From assembly GCF_900111995.1 (NCBI RefSeq), contig NZ_FOKF01000012.1:51556-115555 (forward strand): a stretch of 64,000 nucleotides of DNA, given 5' to 3'. Each line of letters starts with the position of its first letter. Position 1 is the stretch's first letter. Made by a program: the position numbers and the translations under genes. The notes beneath the pieces are model-generated. The model was given only the letters and a program-made list of their open reading frames with translations, was not told the origin of the DNA and did not search any database. This document shows positions 43,658-53,250 of the stretch, one piece after another. The DNA is from Collimonas sp. OK607 (GTDB taxonomy: Bacteria; Pseudomonadota; Gammaproteobacteria; Burkholderiales; Burkholderiaceae_D).

Positions 43658-44449
43658 ATGACCCTGCATACCGACAACATATTGACTGAAATAAAACAAC
43701 GTATCGGCATCATCACCATCAATCGGCCGCACCAGCTCAACGCCCTTGATGTCGCCACGCTGGAACAAATGGAACAGGCATTGACCACGCTGGAAGGCGA
43801 TCCCGGCGTGCACGTGATCATGATCACCGGCGCCGGCGACAAGGCCTTTGTAGCCGGTGGCGATATCGTCGATCTCAACAGCCGTCAGGGGCTGGCGCAC
43901 TACAACGAATTCGCCGAAGTGATACATCGCGTGTTCCGTCGTTTTGAAAACAGCGATAAGCCGACCATCGGCGTGATCAACGGCTGGGCGCTTGGTGGCG
44001 GCACTGAATTGCTGCTGACACTGGACATTCGCCTGATTGCCGAAGAGGCGCGTATTGGCTTGCCGGAAATCACACTTGGCCTGTTTCCCGGCGCCGGCGG
44101 CACACAGCGCGTGATTCGCCAGATGCCACTGTGCCGGGCCAAGGAACTGATGTTTACCGGCGATCAGATCACGGCGCAGGAAGCGGTGGCGCTGGGCTTA
44201 TGCAATCACAGTGTGCCGCGTGCCGCTCTGATGGATGAGGCCTTGGCAATGGCAGCCCGGATTGCAGACAAATCGCCGCTGGTGCTGAAACTGCTCAAGC
44301 GCAATTTGCGGCACGGCGCCGAAATGCCGCTGGGCGCAGCGCTGGCGCATGAACAGGCGATGATCGGACTAGTGCTCGATACCCGTGATGCGCATGAAGG
44401 TTGCCGCGCGTTTCTGGAAAAACGCAAAGCCGATTTCAAAGGAGCCTGA
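43658..44449 (+). CDS. enoyl-CoA hydratase/isomerase-family protein
   Basis: A 263-residue crotonase-fold enzyme. The oxyanion-hole segments are GDKAFVAGGDIVDL and GWALGGGTELLLTLD. The first catalytic Glu is probably in GWALGGGTELLL and the second region is LPEITLGLFPGAGGTQRV, which contains both the expected acidic residue and the glycine-rich turn. It would hydrate or isomerise an enoyl-CoA in the beta-oxidation part of the pathway. It stands between the E1 and E2 genes, an unusual insertion in such an operon. Confidence 0.9.
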   Translation: MTLHTDNILTEIKQRIGIITINRPHQLNALDVATLEQMEQALTTLEGDPGVHVIMITGAGDKAFVAGGDIVDLNSRQGLAHYNEFAEVIHRVFRRFENSDKPTIGVINGWALGGGTELLLTLDIRLIAEEARIGLPEITLGLFPGAGGTQRVIRQMPLCRAKELMFTGDQITAQEAVALGLCNHSVPRAALMDEALAMAARIADKSPLVLKLLKRNLRHGAEMPLGAALAHEQAMIGLVLDTRDAHEGCRAFLEKRKADFKGA

Positions 44450-44452
44450 GCG

Positions 44453-45730
44453 ATGACCAATGCATTGCTCATGCCCAAACTCGGCCTGACCATGACCGAA
44501 GGGTTTTTGGCAGAATGGAACGTCAAGCCGGGCCAGGCGTTCAAGGCCGGCGACAGCCTGTTCGTGGTGGAAACCGACAAAGTCGCCACCGAAATGCCAG
44601 CCGAAGCCGATGGCGTGCTGGACAGCATAGCAGTAGAAACCGGAGCTACCGTGGCCGTCGGCGTGATCGTCGGTTATTGGCGCAGCACCGGCGTTGCTGC
44701 CGATGCATCCGCAGCAACGCCGCCACAGACGAAATCTGTTGCGATCATTGAAGCTAACCCGGCAACGAGTGCAGGCATTGCCGGGGCGCAGCCGCAGCTA
44801 TCACAGCCAATCGTGGCGGTACCGTCGACCGCAGGCCGGATCATATCGACTCCGCTGGCGCGCCGCATCGCGGCTGAACGCGGCATCGCTATCGCCAGCG
44901 TTACGGGATCAGGACCACGTGGCCGCATCAAAGCCGGCGATATACCGGCGCAGGCCAGCGCACCGAAGCCAGTGGTGGCCCCCGCAGTTGCAAGCGCAGT
45001 GGCCGGTCGCGATATGGGAATCGGCAGCAGCCCGGATTCGATCCAGCAGACTACCGCGCGGCGCCTGACCGAAGTTAAACAACAAGTGCCGCATTTCTAT
45101 CTGGCGGTCGATGTCGAGATTGATGCCTTGCTGCAGTTGCGCAAAGAACTCAACGCATTGCAACAGTTGGCATCGCGCCCACCATTCACGCTCAATCACT
45201 TTGTGCTGGCGGCAGTCGGGCGTGCGTTGGCAGATTTGCCGCAAGCGAACCGAATCTGGGCCGATGGCAAGATCGTCAGTTTCCGCAGCACCGACGTTGG
45301 TGTTGCCGTCAATACCGACCGTGGTTTGCTGGTGCCGGTGCTGCGCGATGCCGGTCGCCAAAGTCTGGATCAGCTCGGCGTGCAGGCGCGGCGGCTGGTT
45401 GATGGCGCCCGTAACGGCAAGCTGACGCTGGCCGACACTGGCGGCGGCGCTGTCACGGTATCGAATGCCGGCATGCATCAGGTGCGTTACATGACACCCA
45501 TCATCAATCCTGGCCAGGCCATGATCCTCGGCGTCGGCGCTATTGGCAGCGTGTTTCGTCCCGATGCCGAAGGGCGGCCGTCGCTACGGCAAGAAATGGG
45601 GCTGGTGCTGGCGGCCGACCATCGCATTCTGGATGGCGTATCCGGTCTTACTTTTCTTAGTCGCGTCACTGCTTATCTGGCGCAACCGATGACGCTACTG
45701 GTCGGTGTTCCACATTCCAACGGAGAATAA
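44453..45730 (+). CDS. dihydrolipoamide acyltransferase (E2) component
   Basis: A 425-residue E2 with one lipoyl domain (residues 1-80, lipoyl lysine K43 in VVETDKVATEMP), a peripheral-subunit-binding domain near 130-165 (STPLARRIAAERGIA) and a C-terminal catalytic domain (about 190-425) with DHRILDG. The linker between them is Ala/Pro/Gln-rich. It starts 3 bp after the enoyl-CoA hydratase stop and ends 4 bp before the acyl-CoA dehydrogenase start. It carries the acyl group from E1 to CoA. Confidence 0.9.
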   Translation: MTNALLMPKLGLTMTEGFLAEWNVKPGQAFKAGDSLFVVETDKVATEMPAEADGVLDSIAVETGATVAVGVIVGYWRSTGVAADASAATPPQTKSVAIIEANPATSAGIAGAQPQLSQPIVAVPSTAGRIISTPLARRIAAERGIAIASVTGSGPRGRIKAGDIPAQASAPKPVVAPAVASAVAGRDMGIGSSPDSIQQTTARRLTEVKQQVPHFYLAVDVEIDALLQLRKELNALQQLASRPPFTLNHFVLAAVGRALADLPQANRIWADGKIVSFRSTDVGVAVNTDRGLLVPVLRDAGRQSLDQLGVQARRLVDGARNGKLTLADTGGGAVTVSNAGMHQVRYMTPIINPGQAMILGVGAIGSVFRPDAEGRPSLRQEMGLVLAADHRILDGVSGLTFLSRVTAYLAQPMTLLVGVPHSNGE

Positions 45731-45734
45731 AAAA

Positions 45735-46907
45735 ATGGATTTTTCTTTATCAGACGAACAGCAGATGATGGTCGAAACCGCACGTCGTATCGGCACCGAA
45801 TTCGGCGTCGAATATTGGCGTGAACAAGATGCTGCCAAGGCCTTCCCGCATGCCATCTGGAAGGCCATCTGCGATGCCGGTCTGTGCGGCGTGGCATTGC
45901 CGGAACAATATGGCGGCAGTGGTCTCGGCATGTTCGACATGGCGCTCATTGTCGAGGCACTGTCGGAAGCTGGCGGCGGGGCCACTTTGGGCCAGTTGTT
46001 CATGGTCAACCCGATTTTCGGCGGCGTTTCGGTCTCCCGTTTCGGTTCCGAAATGCAAAAAAGCGAATGGCTGCCGCAAATCATTGCCGGCAAGATGCAT
46101 TGCTGCATGGCGCTGACAGAACCGGACGCCGGCAGCAATACGCTGGAGATCCGTACTTTCGCGACTCCCGACGTCGATGGCTGGCGCCTCAACGGTCAGA
46201 AGATCTGGATCACGGCGGTACCGACTTCGCACAAAATGTTGGTGGTTGCGCGGACGCTCAAACAGGACCAGATCAAGCGCCGCACTGAGGGCATCAGCAT
46301 GTTCATGATCGACACCGACCGCGCCGGCATCAGCCATACGGCCATCGACAAACTGGGCACCCATACCTTGCCGTCGAGTTCTGTATTTTTCGATAACGTC
46401 CGAATCAAGCCAGACGAACTGCTCGGCACCCTGGATCATGGCTGGAATGAACTGCTGGATGTCCTTAATACCGAACGCATCGTGACTACCGCCGGTCTGG
46501 TGGGGGCGGGCAGGCTGGCGATCAATCTTGCGGTGGAGTATGGCAATCAGCGTAAGGTATTCGGCGGCAAACCGATCAGCTCCTACCAGGGACTGCAGTT
46601 TCCGCTGGCGCAGGCGTATGCCGAACTGGAGTGCGCACGTCTCATGAACCGTCGCGCAGCAACCTTTTGCGACGAGGGCAAACCGTACGGCAGCGACGCC
46701 AATATTGCCAAGCTGATCGCCGCGCAAGCCGCAGCCGACGCCACCGAACGTTCCATGCAAACCATGGGCGGCATGGGATATTCCAAGGAATTCCACGTTG
46801 AACGGCTGTGGCGCGACGCGCGCTTGTTCCGGTTTGCGCCGGTGGCAGAAGAGATGGTGCTCAATTTCATTGCCATTCATGATCTTGGCATGCCAAAGTC
46901 ATATTAA
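45735..46907 (+). CDS. acyl-CoA dehydrogenase
   Basis: A 390-residue flavoprotein of the acyl-CoA dehydrogenase family. FAD/substrate motifs include CMALTEPDAGSNTLE and KIWITAVPTSHKMLV, and near the end MQTMGGMGYSKEFHVERLWR. At the position where many members have YEGT with the catalytic glutamate, this protein reads RFAPVAEEM. The base therefore appears to lie elsewhere, as in some other subgroups. Electrons would pass to the EtfAB encoded at 50684-52394. The start at 45735 (MDFSLSDEQQMM) has GGAG upstream. Confidence 0.9.
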   Translation: MDFSLSDEQQMMVETARRIGTEFGVEYWREQDAAKAFPHAIWKAICDAGLCGVALPEQYGGSGLGMFDMALIVEALSEAGGGATLGQLFMVNPIFGGVSVSRFGSEMQKSEWLPQIIAGKMHCCMALTEPDAGSNTLEIRTFATPDVDGWRLNGQKIWITAVPTSHKMLVVARTLKQDQIKRRTEGISMFMIDTDRAGISHTAIDKLGTHTLPSSSVFFDNVRIKPDELLGTLDHGWNELLDVLNTERIVTTAGLVGAGRLAINLAVEYGNQRKVFGGKPISSYQGLQFPLAQAYAELECARLMNRRAATFCDEGKPYGSDANIAKLIAAQAAADATERSMQTMGGMGYSKEFHVERLWRDARLFRFAPVAEEMVLNFIAIHDLGMPKSY

Positions 46908-46942
46908 TAAAAAAATAATAATTCGGAGACGAAGACATTGTC

Positions 46943-48442
46943 ATGGTTAATCTAAGCGCCCATATTCTGTATCACGCCAGCCGTACGCCGGATCGGCTGG
47001 CGATCATTTACGAGCGGCAACGCGTCAGCTATGCCGATCTGGCTGATCGGGTATTGCGCATGGCGGGCTGGTTACAGGCGCGCGGCGTAGCGCCTGATCA
47101 GGTCGTGGCCGTGGCGATGAAAAACAGTGCGGCTTTCATCGAGATTGCGTTGGCCGTCAGTCATATCGGGGCCATTTTTCTGCCGATCAATTTCCGCCTG
47201 TCCGCCGGAGAAATCGAATACATCGCCGACAATGCCGAAGCTGTACTGTTATTCGCCGACGAAGAATATGCCGCGGTTGTTGCGAGAATATCGTCGGTAG
47301 TGCTGGTCGATGCGGCGACACAGAGCGATAGCCGTGTCCTGTCGCAGGATGCTGCTGCATCGCCGATGGCGATACGCCGCCCGGAAAATCTTTTCCGCCT
47401 GATGTATACCTCGGGAACGACCGATCGTCCCAAGGGCGTGATGCATACCTATGACAACTACTACTGGAAATCGCTGGATCACATCGCGGCGCTGTCCCTG
47501 ACCGCCGAGGAGCGTTTGCTGGTGGTAGGGCCACTGTATCACGTGGGCGCTTTCGACCTGCCCGGCACGACGGTGCTCCACCTCGGCGGCATGATACTGA
47601 TCCAGCGCAATTTCGATGAGGCGGAGGTTTTTGCCGCCATCGAGACGGAGCGGCTTACCGGCGCATGGTTCGCACCGGTAATGGTAGGGCGTTTGCTGGC
47701 GCACGAAAAATCTGACGACTACGATCTGAGTAGTTTTCGGTGGGCGATCGGCGGTGGCGAGAAAACTCCCGAAAAACGCATCCTGGCGTTCGGCGAACTG
47801 TTCCGTAGCGGCCGTTATGTTGATGCCTATGGACTGACAGAAACCTGCAGCGGCGACACCATGATGGAAGCCGGCCGCGAAATGGAAAAAATCGGTTCGA
47901 CCGGGCGGGCCATGCCGCATGTGGCTATCCGCATCTGTGACGATAACGGCAACCCGGTGGTCATTGGTGAGGATGGGGAAATCTGCCTGCGCGGCCCCAA
48001 AGTCACCCGCGGATACTGGAAGGAAGAAACTAAGACGCGCCAAAGCTTCTTCGGCGACTGGTTCCGCACCGGCGACGTTGGCCATCTGGACGAAGAAGGA
48101 TTTCTTTACCTGACAGATCGCAAGAAGGACATGATCATCAGCGGCGGTGAAAATGTTGCCTCGTCAGAAGTCGAGCGCGTGATTTTCATGCTACCGGAAG
48201 TTGCCGACGTTGCCGTCATCGGTTTGCCTGATCCGAGCTGGGGAGAGTGCGTGGCGGCAGTCGTGGTGTTGCAAAGTGGGCGCAACCTGGATCTGCCGAC
48301 GTTAGCAGCGTTCTGCCGTACGCACATGGCCAGCTTCAAAGTGCCTAAACATCTGATCCTGCGCGAGCTGCTGCCGCGCAACCCGAGCGGCAAGATTCTC
48401 AAACGCGTCTTGCGCGATGAGCTGGCCACCACCGCAACATGA
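46943..48442 (+). CDS. acyl-CoA synthetase (AMP-forming)
   Basis: A 499-residue adenylate-forming ligase. The phosphate loop is LMYTSGTTDRPKGVM, with D in place of the usual G after TSGTT. The A5 motif YGLTETC, the A7/A8 hinge region YLTDRKKDMIISGGENV and the C-terminal lysine motif SGKILKRVLR are present. It activates a carboxylic acid to its CoA thioester, supplying the acyl-CoA dehydrogenase encoded just before it. The gene ends with an overlap or near-overlap with the E3 gene. Substrate length cannot be judged from sequence. Confidence 0.9.
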   Translation: MVNLSAHILYHASRTPDRLAIIYERQRVSYADLADRVLRMAGWLQARGVAPDQVVAVAMKNSAAFIEIALAVSHIGAIFLPINFRLSAGEIEYIADNAEAVLLFADEEYAAVVARISSVVLVDAATQSDSRVLSQDAAASPMAIRRPENLFRLMYTSGTTDRPKGVMHTYDNYYWKSLDHIAALSLTAEERLLVVGPLYHVGAFDLPGTTVLHLGGMILIQRNFDEAEVFAAIETERLTGAWFAPVMVGRLLAHEKSDDYDLSSFRWAIGGGEKTPEKRILAFGELFRSGRYVDAYGLTETCSGDTMMEAGREMEKIGSTGRAMPHVAIRICDDNGNPVVIGEDGEICLRGPKVTRGYWKEETKTRQSFFGDWFRTGDVGHLDEEGFLYLTDRKKDMIISGGENVASSEVERVIFMLPEVADVAVIGLPDPSWGECVAAVVVLQSGRNLDLPTLAAFCRTHMASFKVPKHLILRELLPRNPSGKILKRVLRDELATTAT

Positions 48443-48459
48443 CAAGTAAGGAAAACAAC

Positions 48460-49893
48460 ATGAGTTTGAGTACGCAACTGGCTGGGCAGTTTGATCTGAT
48501 CGTGCTGGGCGGTGGGCCGGGTGGCTATGTCGCCGCGATTCGGGCTGCACAATTGGGATTGAAGACGGCGCTGGTCGAGCGTGAGCACCTGGGCGGCATA
48601 TGTCTCAACTGGGGGTGCATTCCGACCAAGGCATTGTTACACACGGCGAGCGTGTACCGTCAAATGCAGCATGCAGAGGACTTGGGCCTGCGCGCCAGCG
48701 GCGTGTCGTTCGATTTCAAGCGCGTGATCGGACGTTCGCGCGAGGTTGCTGCGCGCCTCAATACAGGCATTGGTCATCTGCTGAAGAAAAACAAGGTTCA
48801 GGTTTTCATGGGACAGGGGCGTCTTCTTTCGGCCGGCGTACTGGAGGTCAGCCAAGTCGATTCGTCGGGTGTCGCCGGTGGTAAACCGTTGATGCTGCAT
48901 GCATCTCATATCATTCTGGCGACGGGAGCGAGAGCACGCGATCTGCCGGGCATGGCCACCGACGGCGATCGCATCTGGAATTACCGGCATGCGTTAGCTG
49001 CTGATACGCTCCCCGAATCTTTGCTGGTCGTAGGCGGTGGCGCTATAGGTATGGAATTTGCCAGTTTCTATAGCCACATGGGCAGCAAGGTGACGGTAAT
49101 TGAGGCAAAAGATAGAATTCTGCCGATTGAGGACGAGGATATTTCCGCCTTTGTGCAAAAGGCGTTTGAAGGGCAGGGCGTGCGCATCTTGAATACCGCC
49201 TCAATGACTAAGCTGACGTCGCATGCGAATGGGGTTCAGGTATTATTGCAACACGACAAAGAGGATATCGAGATTGATGTTGAGCGGGTATTGCTGTCGG
49301 TCGGTATTGTCGGTAACACTGATGGATTGAATCTCGCAGATGTTGGCGTGAAGGTGGAATCAGGGCATATCGTTACCGACGCCTGGGGTTTTACCGGTGT
49401 TCCGGGGCTGTATGCCATCGGCGATGTTGCCGGCGGTCCGTGGCTCGCGCACAAAGCCAGTCACGAAGCTGTGGTCTGTGTCGAACGTATTGCAGGGCAT
49501 GGAAGTGCCCATCCATTGCAGGCGACGCAGATTCCGTCTTGCACATATTGCCATCCGCAAGTCGCCAGCATTGGTCTGACGGAAGCGCAAGCCAAACTTC
49601 GTGGCGGAAAGCTGCGGATAGGGCGGTTTCCGTTCGTAGCAAACGGCAAGGCGATTGCGTTGGGAGAAGCAAACGGCTTTGTCAAAACCGTGTTTGACGA
49701 TGCAACCGGTGAATTGTTGGGAGCGCATATGTGTGGTCCGGACGTCACCGAACTGATTCATGGCTTTGGCATTGCCCGTACACTGGAAGCGACAGAAGCG
49801 GAATTGATGGAAACGGTGTTTCCGCATCCAACCTTATCGGAAGCAATGCATGAAGCGGTATTGGCCTCTTATGACCGTCCTTTGCATTTTTGA
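48460..49893 (+). CDS. lpdA: dihydrolipoyl dehydrogenase (E3)
   Basis: A 477-residue flavoprotein that reoxidises the lipoyl group. FAD loop GGGPGGYVAAIRAAQLG near residue 20, redox-active disulfide CLNWGC near residue 48 (valine of the common CLNVGC replaced by tryptophan), NAD motif GGGAIGMEFASF near 195 and a C-terminal HPTLSEAMHEA. A start at 48439 overlapping the ligase stop is possible; I prefer 48460 because AAGGA lies 7 bp upstream. It completes the E1-E2-E3 complex of this cluster. Confidence 0.92.
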   Translation: MSLSTQLAGQFDLIVLGGGPGGYVAAIRAAQLGLKTALVEREHLGGICLNWGCIPTKALLHTASVYRQMQHAEDLGLRASGVSFDFKRVIGRSREVAARLNTGIGHLLKKNKVQVFMGQGRLLSAGVLEVSQVDSSGVAGGKPLMLHASHIILATGARARDLPGMATDGDRIWNYRHALAADTLPESLLVVGGGAIGMEFASFYSHMGSKVTVIEAKDRILPIEDEDISAFVQKAFEGQGVRILNTASMTKLTSHANGVQVLLQHDKEDIEIDVERVLLSVGIVGNTDGLNLADVGVKVESGHIVTDAWGFTGVPGLYAIGDVAGGPWLAHKASHEAVVCVERIAGHGSAHPLQATQIPSCTYCHPQVASIGLTEAQAKLRGGKLRIGRFPFVANGKAIALGEANGFVKTVFDDATGELLGAHMCGPDVTELIHGFGIARTLEATEAELMETVFPHPTLSEAMHEAVLASYDRPLHF

Positions 49894-49914
49894 ATAAACT
49901 AATCGTGAATAATA

Positions 49915-50643
49915 ATGGAAACAAAAAAAAAGCCAGGCCGTAAATCAACCGTTAGCGCCCCTGGTCCGGACCAGACGCCGGAACATTGGCGAACGGGTCG
50001 CAACCGCATCGAAAAATCAGAATTGATTCGCAATGCCTTATTGCAGGCAGCTGCCGAAGTAGTGGGCGAGCTAGGCTATGCGGAAGCATCGATTACGCGC
50101 ATCACGCAAAAGGCCGGTGTAGCGCAAGGTACTTTCTACAATTATTTTGAAACTCGCCAGGATATTCTGGACGAGCTGCTGCCCGCCTTGGGCGCCAAGA
50201 TGCAGCGGCATGTCAAAGATTGCGCATTGGGTGGGCATAATTTTGCGGAGCTGGAAGAGCGCGGGTTTCTTGGATTCTTTTCTTTCCTCGAGCAAGAACC
50301 GCATTTTTTTCGCATCCTCAACGAAGCCGAAAGTTTCGCTCCGGTTGGTCATAAATCTCATTTCGATTCTGTAGTCAAACAATACACGCATTTTTTGCAG
50401 CATTCGCAAAAAGCGGGCGAGTTCTCCAATTACGAATCCAAGGAATTTGAGGTCATCGTATTCATGCTGATGGCCGCACGTAGCTATCTCGCGATGCGCT
50501 ACTTCTATGACGACACAAAGAAGCCTGGCTTACCTGCGTGGGTCACGGAGACGTACATGAAATTTGTCCGCTATGGACTGGAAGGCGTTCCGCAAAGCGG
50601 TGAAGCCAAGCCGTCCGCAGGCAAAAAGAAAACGCGCAGCTGA
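49915..50643 (+). CDS. TetR/AcrR-family regulator C
   Basis: A 242-residue repressor. The N-terminus is basic and disordered ([17 protein letters not shown]). The helix-turn-helix is at about residues 38-85 ([20 protein letters not shown]). A C-terminal ligand domain and a basic tail, SAGKKKTRS, follow. It is unlike regulators A and B. It lies 21 bp after the E3 gene and just before etfB, so it may control the oxo-acid dehydrogenase operon or respond to an acyl-CoA. Confidence 0.88.
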   Translation: METKKKPGRKSTVSAPGPDQTPEHWRTGRNRIEKSELIRNALLQAAAEVVGELGYAEASITRITQKAGVAQGTFYNYFETRQDILDELLPALGAKMQRHVKDCALGGHNFAELEERGFLGFFSFLEQEPHFFRILNEAESFAPVGHKSHFDSVVKQYTHFLQHSQKAGEFSNYESKEFEVIVFMLMAARSYLAMRYFYDDTKKPGLPAWVTETYMKFVRYGLEGVPQSGEAKPSAGKKKTRS

Positions 50644-50683
50644 GGCCTGTTTCCAATTTCCTTTTTTTCCGAATGAGACTGAC

Positions 50684-51436
50684 ATGAAAGTATTAGTCCC
50701 CGTCAAGCGGGTAGTAGATTACAACGTCAAAGTACGCGTCAAATCCGACGGTAGCGGTGTGGACACCTCCAACGTCAAGATGTCAATGAATCCATTTGAC
50801 GAAATTGCGGTGGAAGAAGCCACGCGCCTGAAAGAGGGCGGCAAGGTGACGGAAGTGATCGCGATTTCCTGCGGCGTCGCGCAATGTCAGGAAACCCTGC
50901 GCACCGCGATGGCGATTGGCGCTGACCGCGGCGTGCTGGTCGATACCGGCGAAACCGATCTGCAACCGCTAGCGGTGGCCAAGTTGTTGAAAGCCGTGGC
51001 TGACAAAGAGCAACCGCAGCTGATCATCCTGGGTAAGCAAGCGATCGACGACGATTGCAACCAGACCGGGCAGATGCTGGCTGCGCTGCTGGGCTGGCCA
51101 CAAGCCACCTTTGCATCCAAGGTTGTGCTGGAAGACGGCAAGGTTACCGTTACGCGTGAAGTCGACGGCGGCCTGGAAACCATCGCCCTGACACTGCCAG
51201 CCATCATCACCACCGATTTGCGCCTGAACGAGCCGCGCTACGTGACGTTGCCGAACATCATGAAGGCCAAGAAGAAAACCTTGGACGTGTTCAAGCCGGC
51301 CGATCTGGGTGTCGACGTTACGCCGCGCCTGAAGACGCTGAAAGTGGTTGAGCCAGCCAAGCGCAGTGCGGGCATCAATGTACCGGACGTGGCGACGCTG
51401 GTAGCGAAGCTGAAGAATGAAGCCAAAGTAATCTAA
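50684..51436 (+). CDS. etfB: electron transfer flavoprotein, beta subunit
   Basis: A 250-residue EtfB. It starts [19 protein letters not shown] and has the AMP-binding region [20 protein letters not shown] near residue 118 and [20 protein letters not shown]. It carries electrons from acyl-CoA dehydrogenases to the respiratory chain with EtfA, encoded 19 bp downstream. The start at 50684 is used; an upstream frame runs into the TetR gene. Such genes are usually housekeeping, and here they sit directly behind the catabolic operon. Confidence 0.95.
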   Translation: MKVLVPVKRVVDYNVKVRVKSDGSGVDTSNVKMSMNPFDEIAVEEATRLKEGGKVTEVIAISCGVAQCQETLRTAMAIGADRGVLVDTGETDLQPLAVAKLLKAVADKEQPQLIILGKQAIDDDCNQTGQMLAALLGWPQATFASKVVLEDGKVTVTREVDGGLETIALTLPAIITTDLRLNEPRYVTLPNIMKAKKKTLDVFKPADLGVDVTPRLKTLKVVEPAKRSAGINVPDVATLVAKLKNEAKVI

Positions 51437-51455
51437 GAGAGACTGGGGAAAACAC

Positions 51456-52394
51456 ATGACCGCACTCGTCATCGCAGAACACGACAATGCCAGTATCAAG
51501 GGCAGCACACTGAACACCGTTACCGCAGCTGCGCAAGCAGGCGGCGACGTCCACATCCTGGTTGCAGGCCACAATGCCAAGGCTGCCGCCGAAGCAGCTG
51601 CCCAGATCGCAGGTGTGTCGAAAGTCTTGCTGGCCGACGCACCGCAATTCGCCGACGGACTCGCCGAGAACGTTGCAGAACAAGCGCTGGCTATTGCCAA
51701 GGACTACAGCCACATCCTGGCACCGGCAACCGCTTACGGCAAGAACATCCTGCCGCGCGTGGCCGCTAGGCTGGATGTGGCGCAGATTTCGGAAATCACC
51801 AAGGTCGACGGCGCCGATACGTTCGAGCGTCCGATCTATGCCGGCAATGCCATCGCTACGGTGCAATCGACCGACCGCATCAAGGTCATCACCGTGCGTA
51901 CCACTGGTTTTGACGCTGCAGCGACCGGTGGCAGCGCAGTGGTCGAATCGCTGACCGCTGTGGCAGATTCCGGTAAGTCCAGCTTCGTCTCGCGCGAAGT
52001 GGCCAAGTCGGATCGTCCTGAACTGACGGCTGCGAAGATCATCGTCTCCGGCGGCCGCGGGATGGGTTCGTCCGAAAGCTTCAAAATTCTGGAGCCGCTG
52101 GCAGACAAGCTCAACGCCGCCATGGGCGCATCGCGTGCTGCTGTCGACGCCGGCTATGTGCCGAACGACTGGCAGGTCGGTCAGACCGGCAAGATCGTTG
52201 CGCCACAGTTGTACATCGCGGTCGGTATCTCCGGTGCGATCCAGCATTTGGCCGGCATGAAGGATTCCAAGGTGATCGTGGCGATCAACAAGGATGAAGA
52301 AGCGCCGATCTTCTCGGTAGCTGACTACGGCATCGTCGGCGACTTGTTCGAAGTCGTCCCAGAGCTGGTCAGACAACTGGGAGGGGCGGCGTAG
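51456..52394 (+). CDS. etfA: electron transfer flavoprotein, alpha subunit
   Basis: A 312-residue EtfA. The C-terminal FAD domain contains [34 protein letters not shown] and [12 protein letters not shown], and ends [17 protein letters not shown]. With EtfB it accepts electrons from the acyl-CoA dehydrogenase. After the stop, 52395-52654 has no recognisable gene or terminator hairpin. Confidence 0.95.
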   Translation: MTALVIAEHDNASIKGSTLNTVTAAAQAGGDVHILVAGHNAKAAAEAAAQIAGVSKVLLADAPQFADGLAENVAEQALAIAKDYSHILAPATAYGKNILPRVAARLDVAQISEITKVDGADTFERPIYAGNAIATVQSTDRIKVITVRTTGFDAAATGGSAVVESLTAVADSGKSSFVSREVAKSDRPELTAAKIIVSGGRGMGSSESFKILEPLADKLNAAMGASRAAVDAGYVPNDWQVGQTGKIVAPQLYIAVGISGAIQHLAGMKDSKVIVAINKDEEAPIFSVADYGIVGDLFEVVPELVRQLGGAA

Positions 52395-52654
52395 CCCGCT
52401 GCGAAGGGGGAGATTTCATTTCCAAGAGAGTGTTTGATACCCAGTTACAGCACAGTCGTGTCTATTATGGATCGCATGAAAGAGAAGTGATTGCGGTGAC
52501 CTTGCTGCGTGCAACATTCATGCAATTCATCCTGGATAAGTTAAAAACACTGAACGCTTTGCTTTGATTGACGGAGCGATTAAGTTCTATCTGGTCGTAG
52601 TGCAGTCTTGTAGTAGTTTTCCCTTTAGATGGATTGATCCGAGGAGATCTTGGC

Positions 52655-52960
52655 ATGTTCGTAGTCAATGCAATTGGATGGTTTATGTCAGGAGTATTTC
52701 TTGTTAACGTGCTGCCCCATTTAATTCGAGGCATATCTGGAGACAGATTTCCGTCTCCCTTCTCTAAGCCGCACGGAAAGAAACTTTCCCATCCAACATT
52801 AAACGTAGTATGGGCGTTCATAAATTTGTCAATTTTTTTGACGATTTTCTATTTTAATCATTTCTCATTTACGGAAATTTACGGTTTAGTTATGTTGATC
52901 GGTGGATTTACTATGGCAATCTATCTTTCTAGATATTTTGCAGAGAAAGACAAAGAATAG
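52655..52960 (+). CDS. small conserved membrane protein
   Basis: A 101-residue protein with three hydrophobic segments (about residues 5-20, 48-66 and 74-92). It contains VNVLPHLIRGISGDRFPSPF and NVVWAFINLSIF, a pattern I associate with small uncharacterised inner-membrane proteins. The start at 52655 has GAGGAG 8 bp upstream. The surrounding sequence is AT-rich compared with the operons on both sides, consistent with a separate origin. Function unknown. Confidence 0.62.
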   Translation: MFVVNAIGWFMSGVFLVNVLPHLIRGISGDRFPSPFSKPHGKKLSHPTLNVVWAFINLSIFLTIFYFNHFSFTEIYGLVMLIGGFTMAIYLSRYFAEKDKE

Positions 52961-53004
52961 AATGTAAAAAAGGGAATCACATAGTCGCCCCACAGGCAAT
53001 TTTA

Positions 53005-53250
53005 ATGATTGTGCGACTGTTTGTTAGACCGACTCCAAGCCAGTCTCAAATCGATTTGGGCGTAAAGTTAGCGCCCCTGTTCTACGAGTCGGCGCGCAGT
53101 TATCAACTTTATTGGCCAGGTACTGGCGAACTCCGATGTGATCAGGATTGTGTCTTGATCTGGCGCAATGGTATGGAGCAATCTTCTTCAGATTCGATGC
53201 CCATTCGATATGTCTCTTTTATCGACTTAAAAAAGTCAGCCACAAATTAG
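53005..53250 (+). CDS. hypothetical protein
   Basis: An 81-residue frame beginning MIVRLFVRPTPSQSQIDLGV and ending in DLKKSATN. It is 44 bp after the membrane-protein gene. Composition is protein-like but no family is recognised and the ribosome-binding site is weak. It may be a fragment of a larger gene. Confidence 0.35.
   Translation: MIVRLFVRPTPSQSQIDLGVKLAPLFYESARSYQLYWPGTGELRCDQDCVLIWRNGMEQSSSDSMPIRYVSFIDLKKSATN

Noticed and set aside
45750..46880. Minus-strand frame of 376 codons
   Set aside because: It is an antisense shadow of the acyl-CoA dehydrogenase gene and arises from its codon bias.
51375..52376. Minus-strand frame of 333 codons
   Set aside because: It is antisense to etfA and has no family features.
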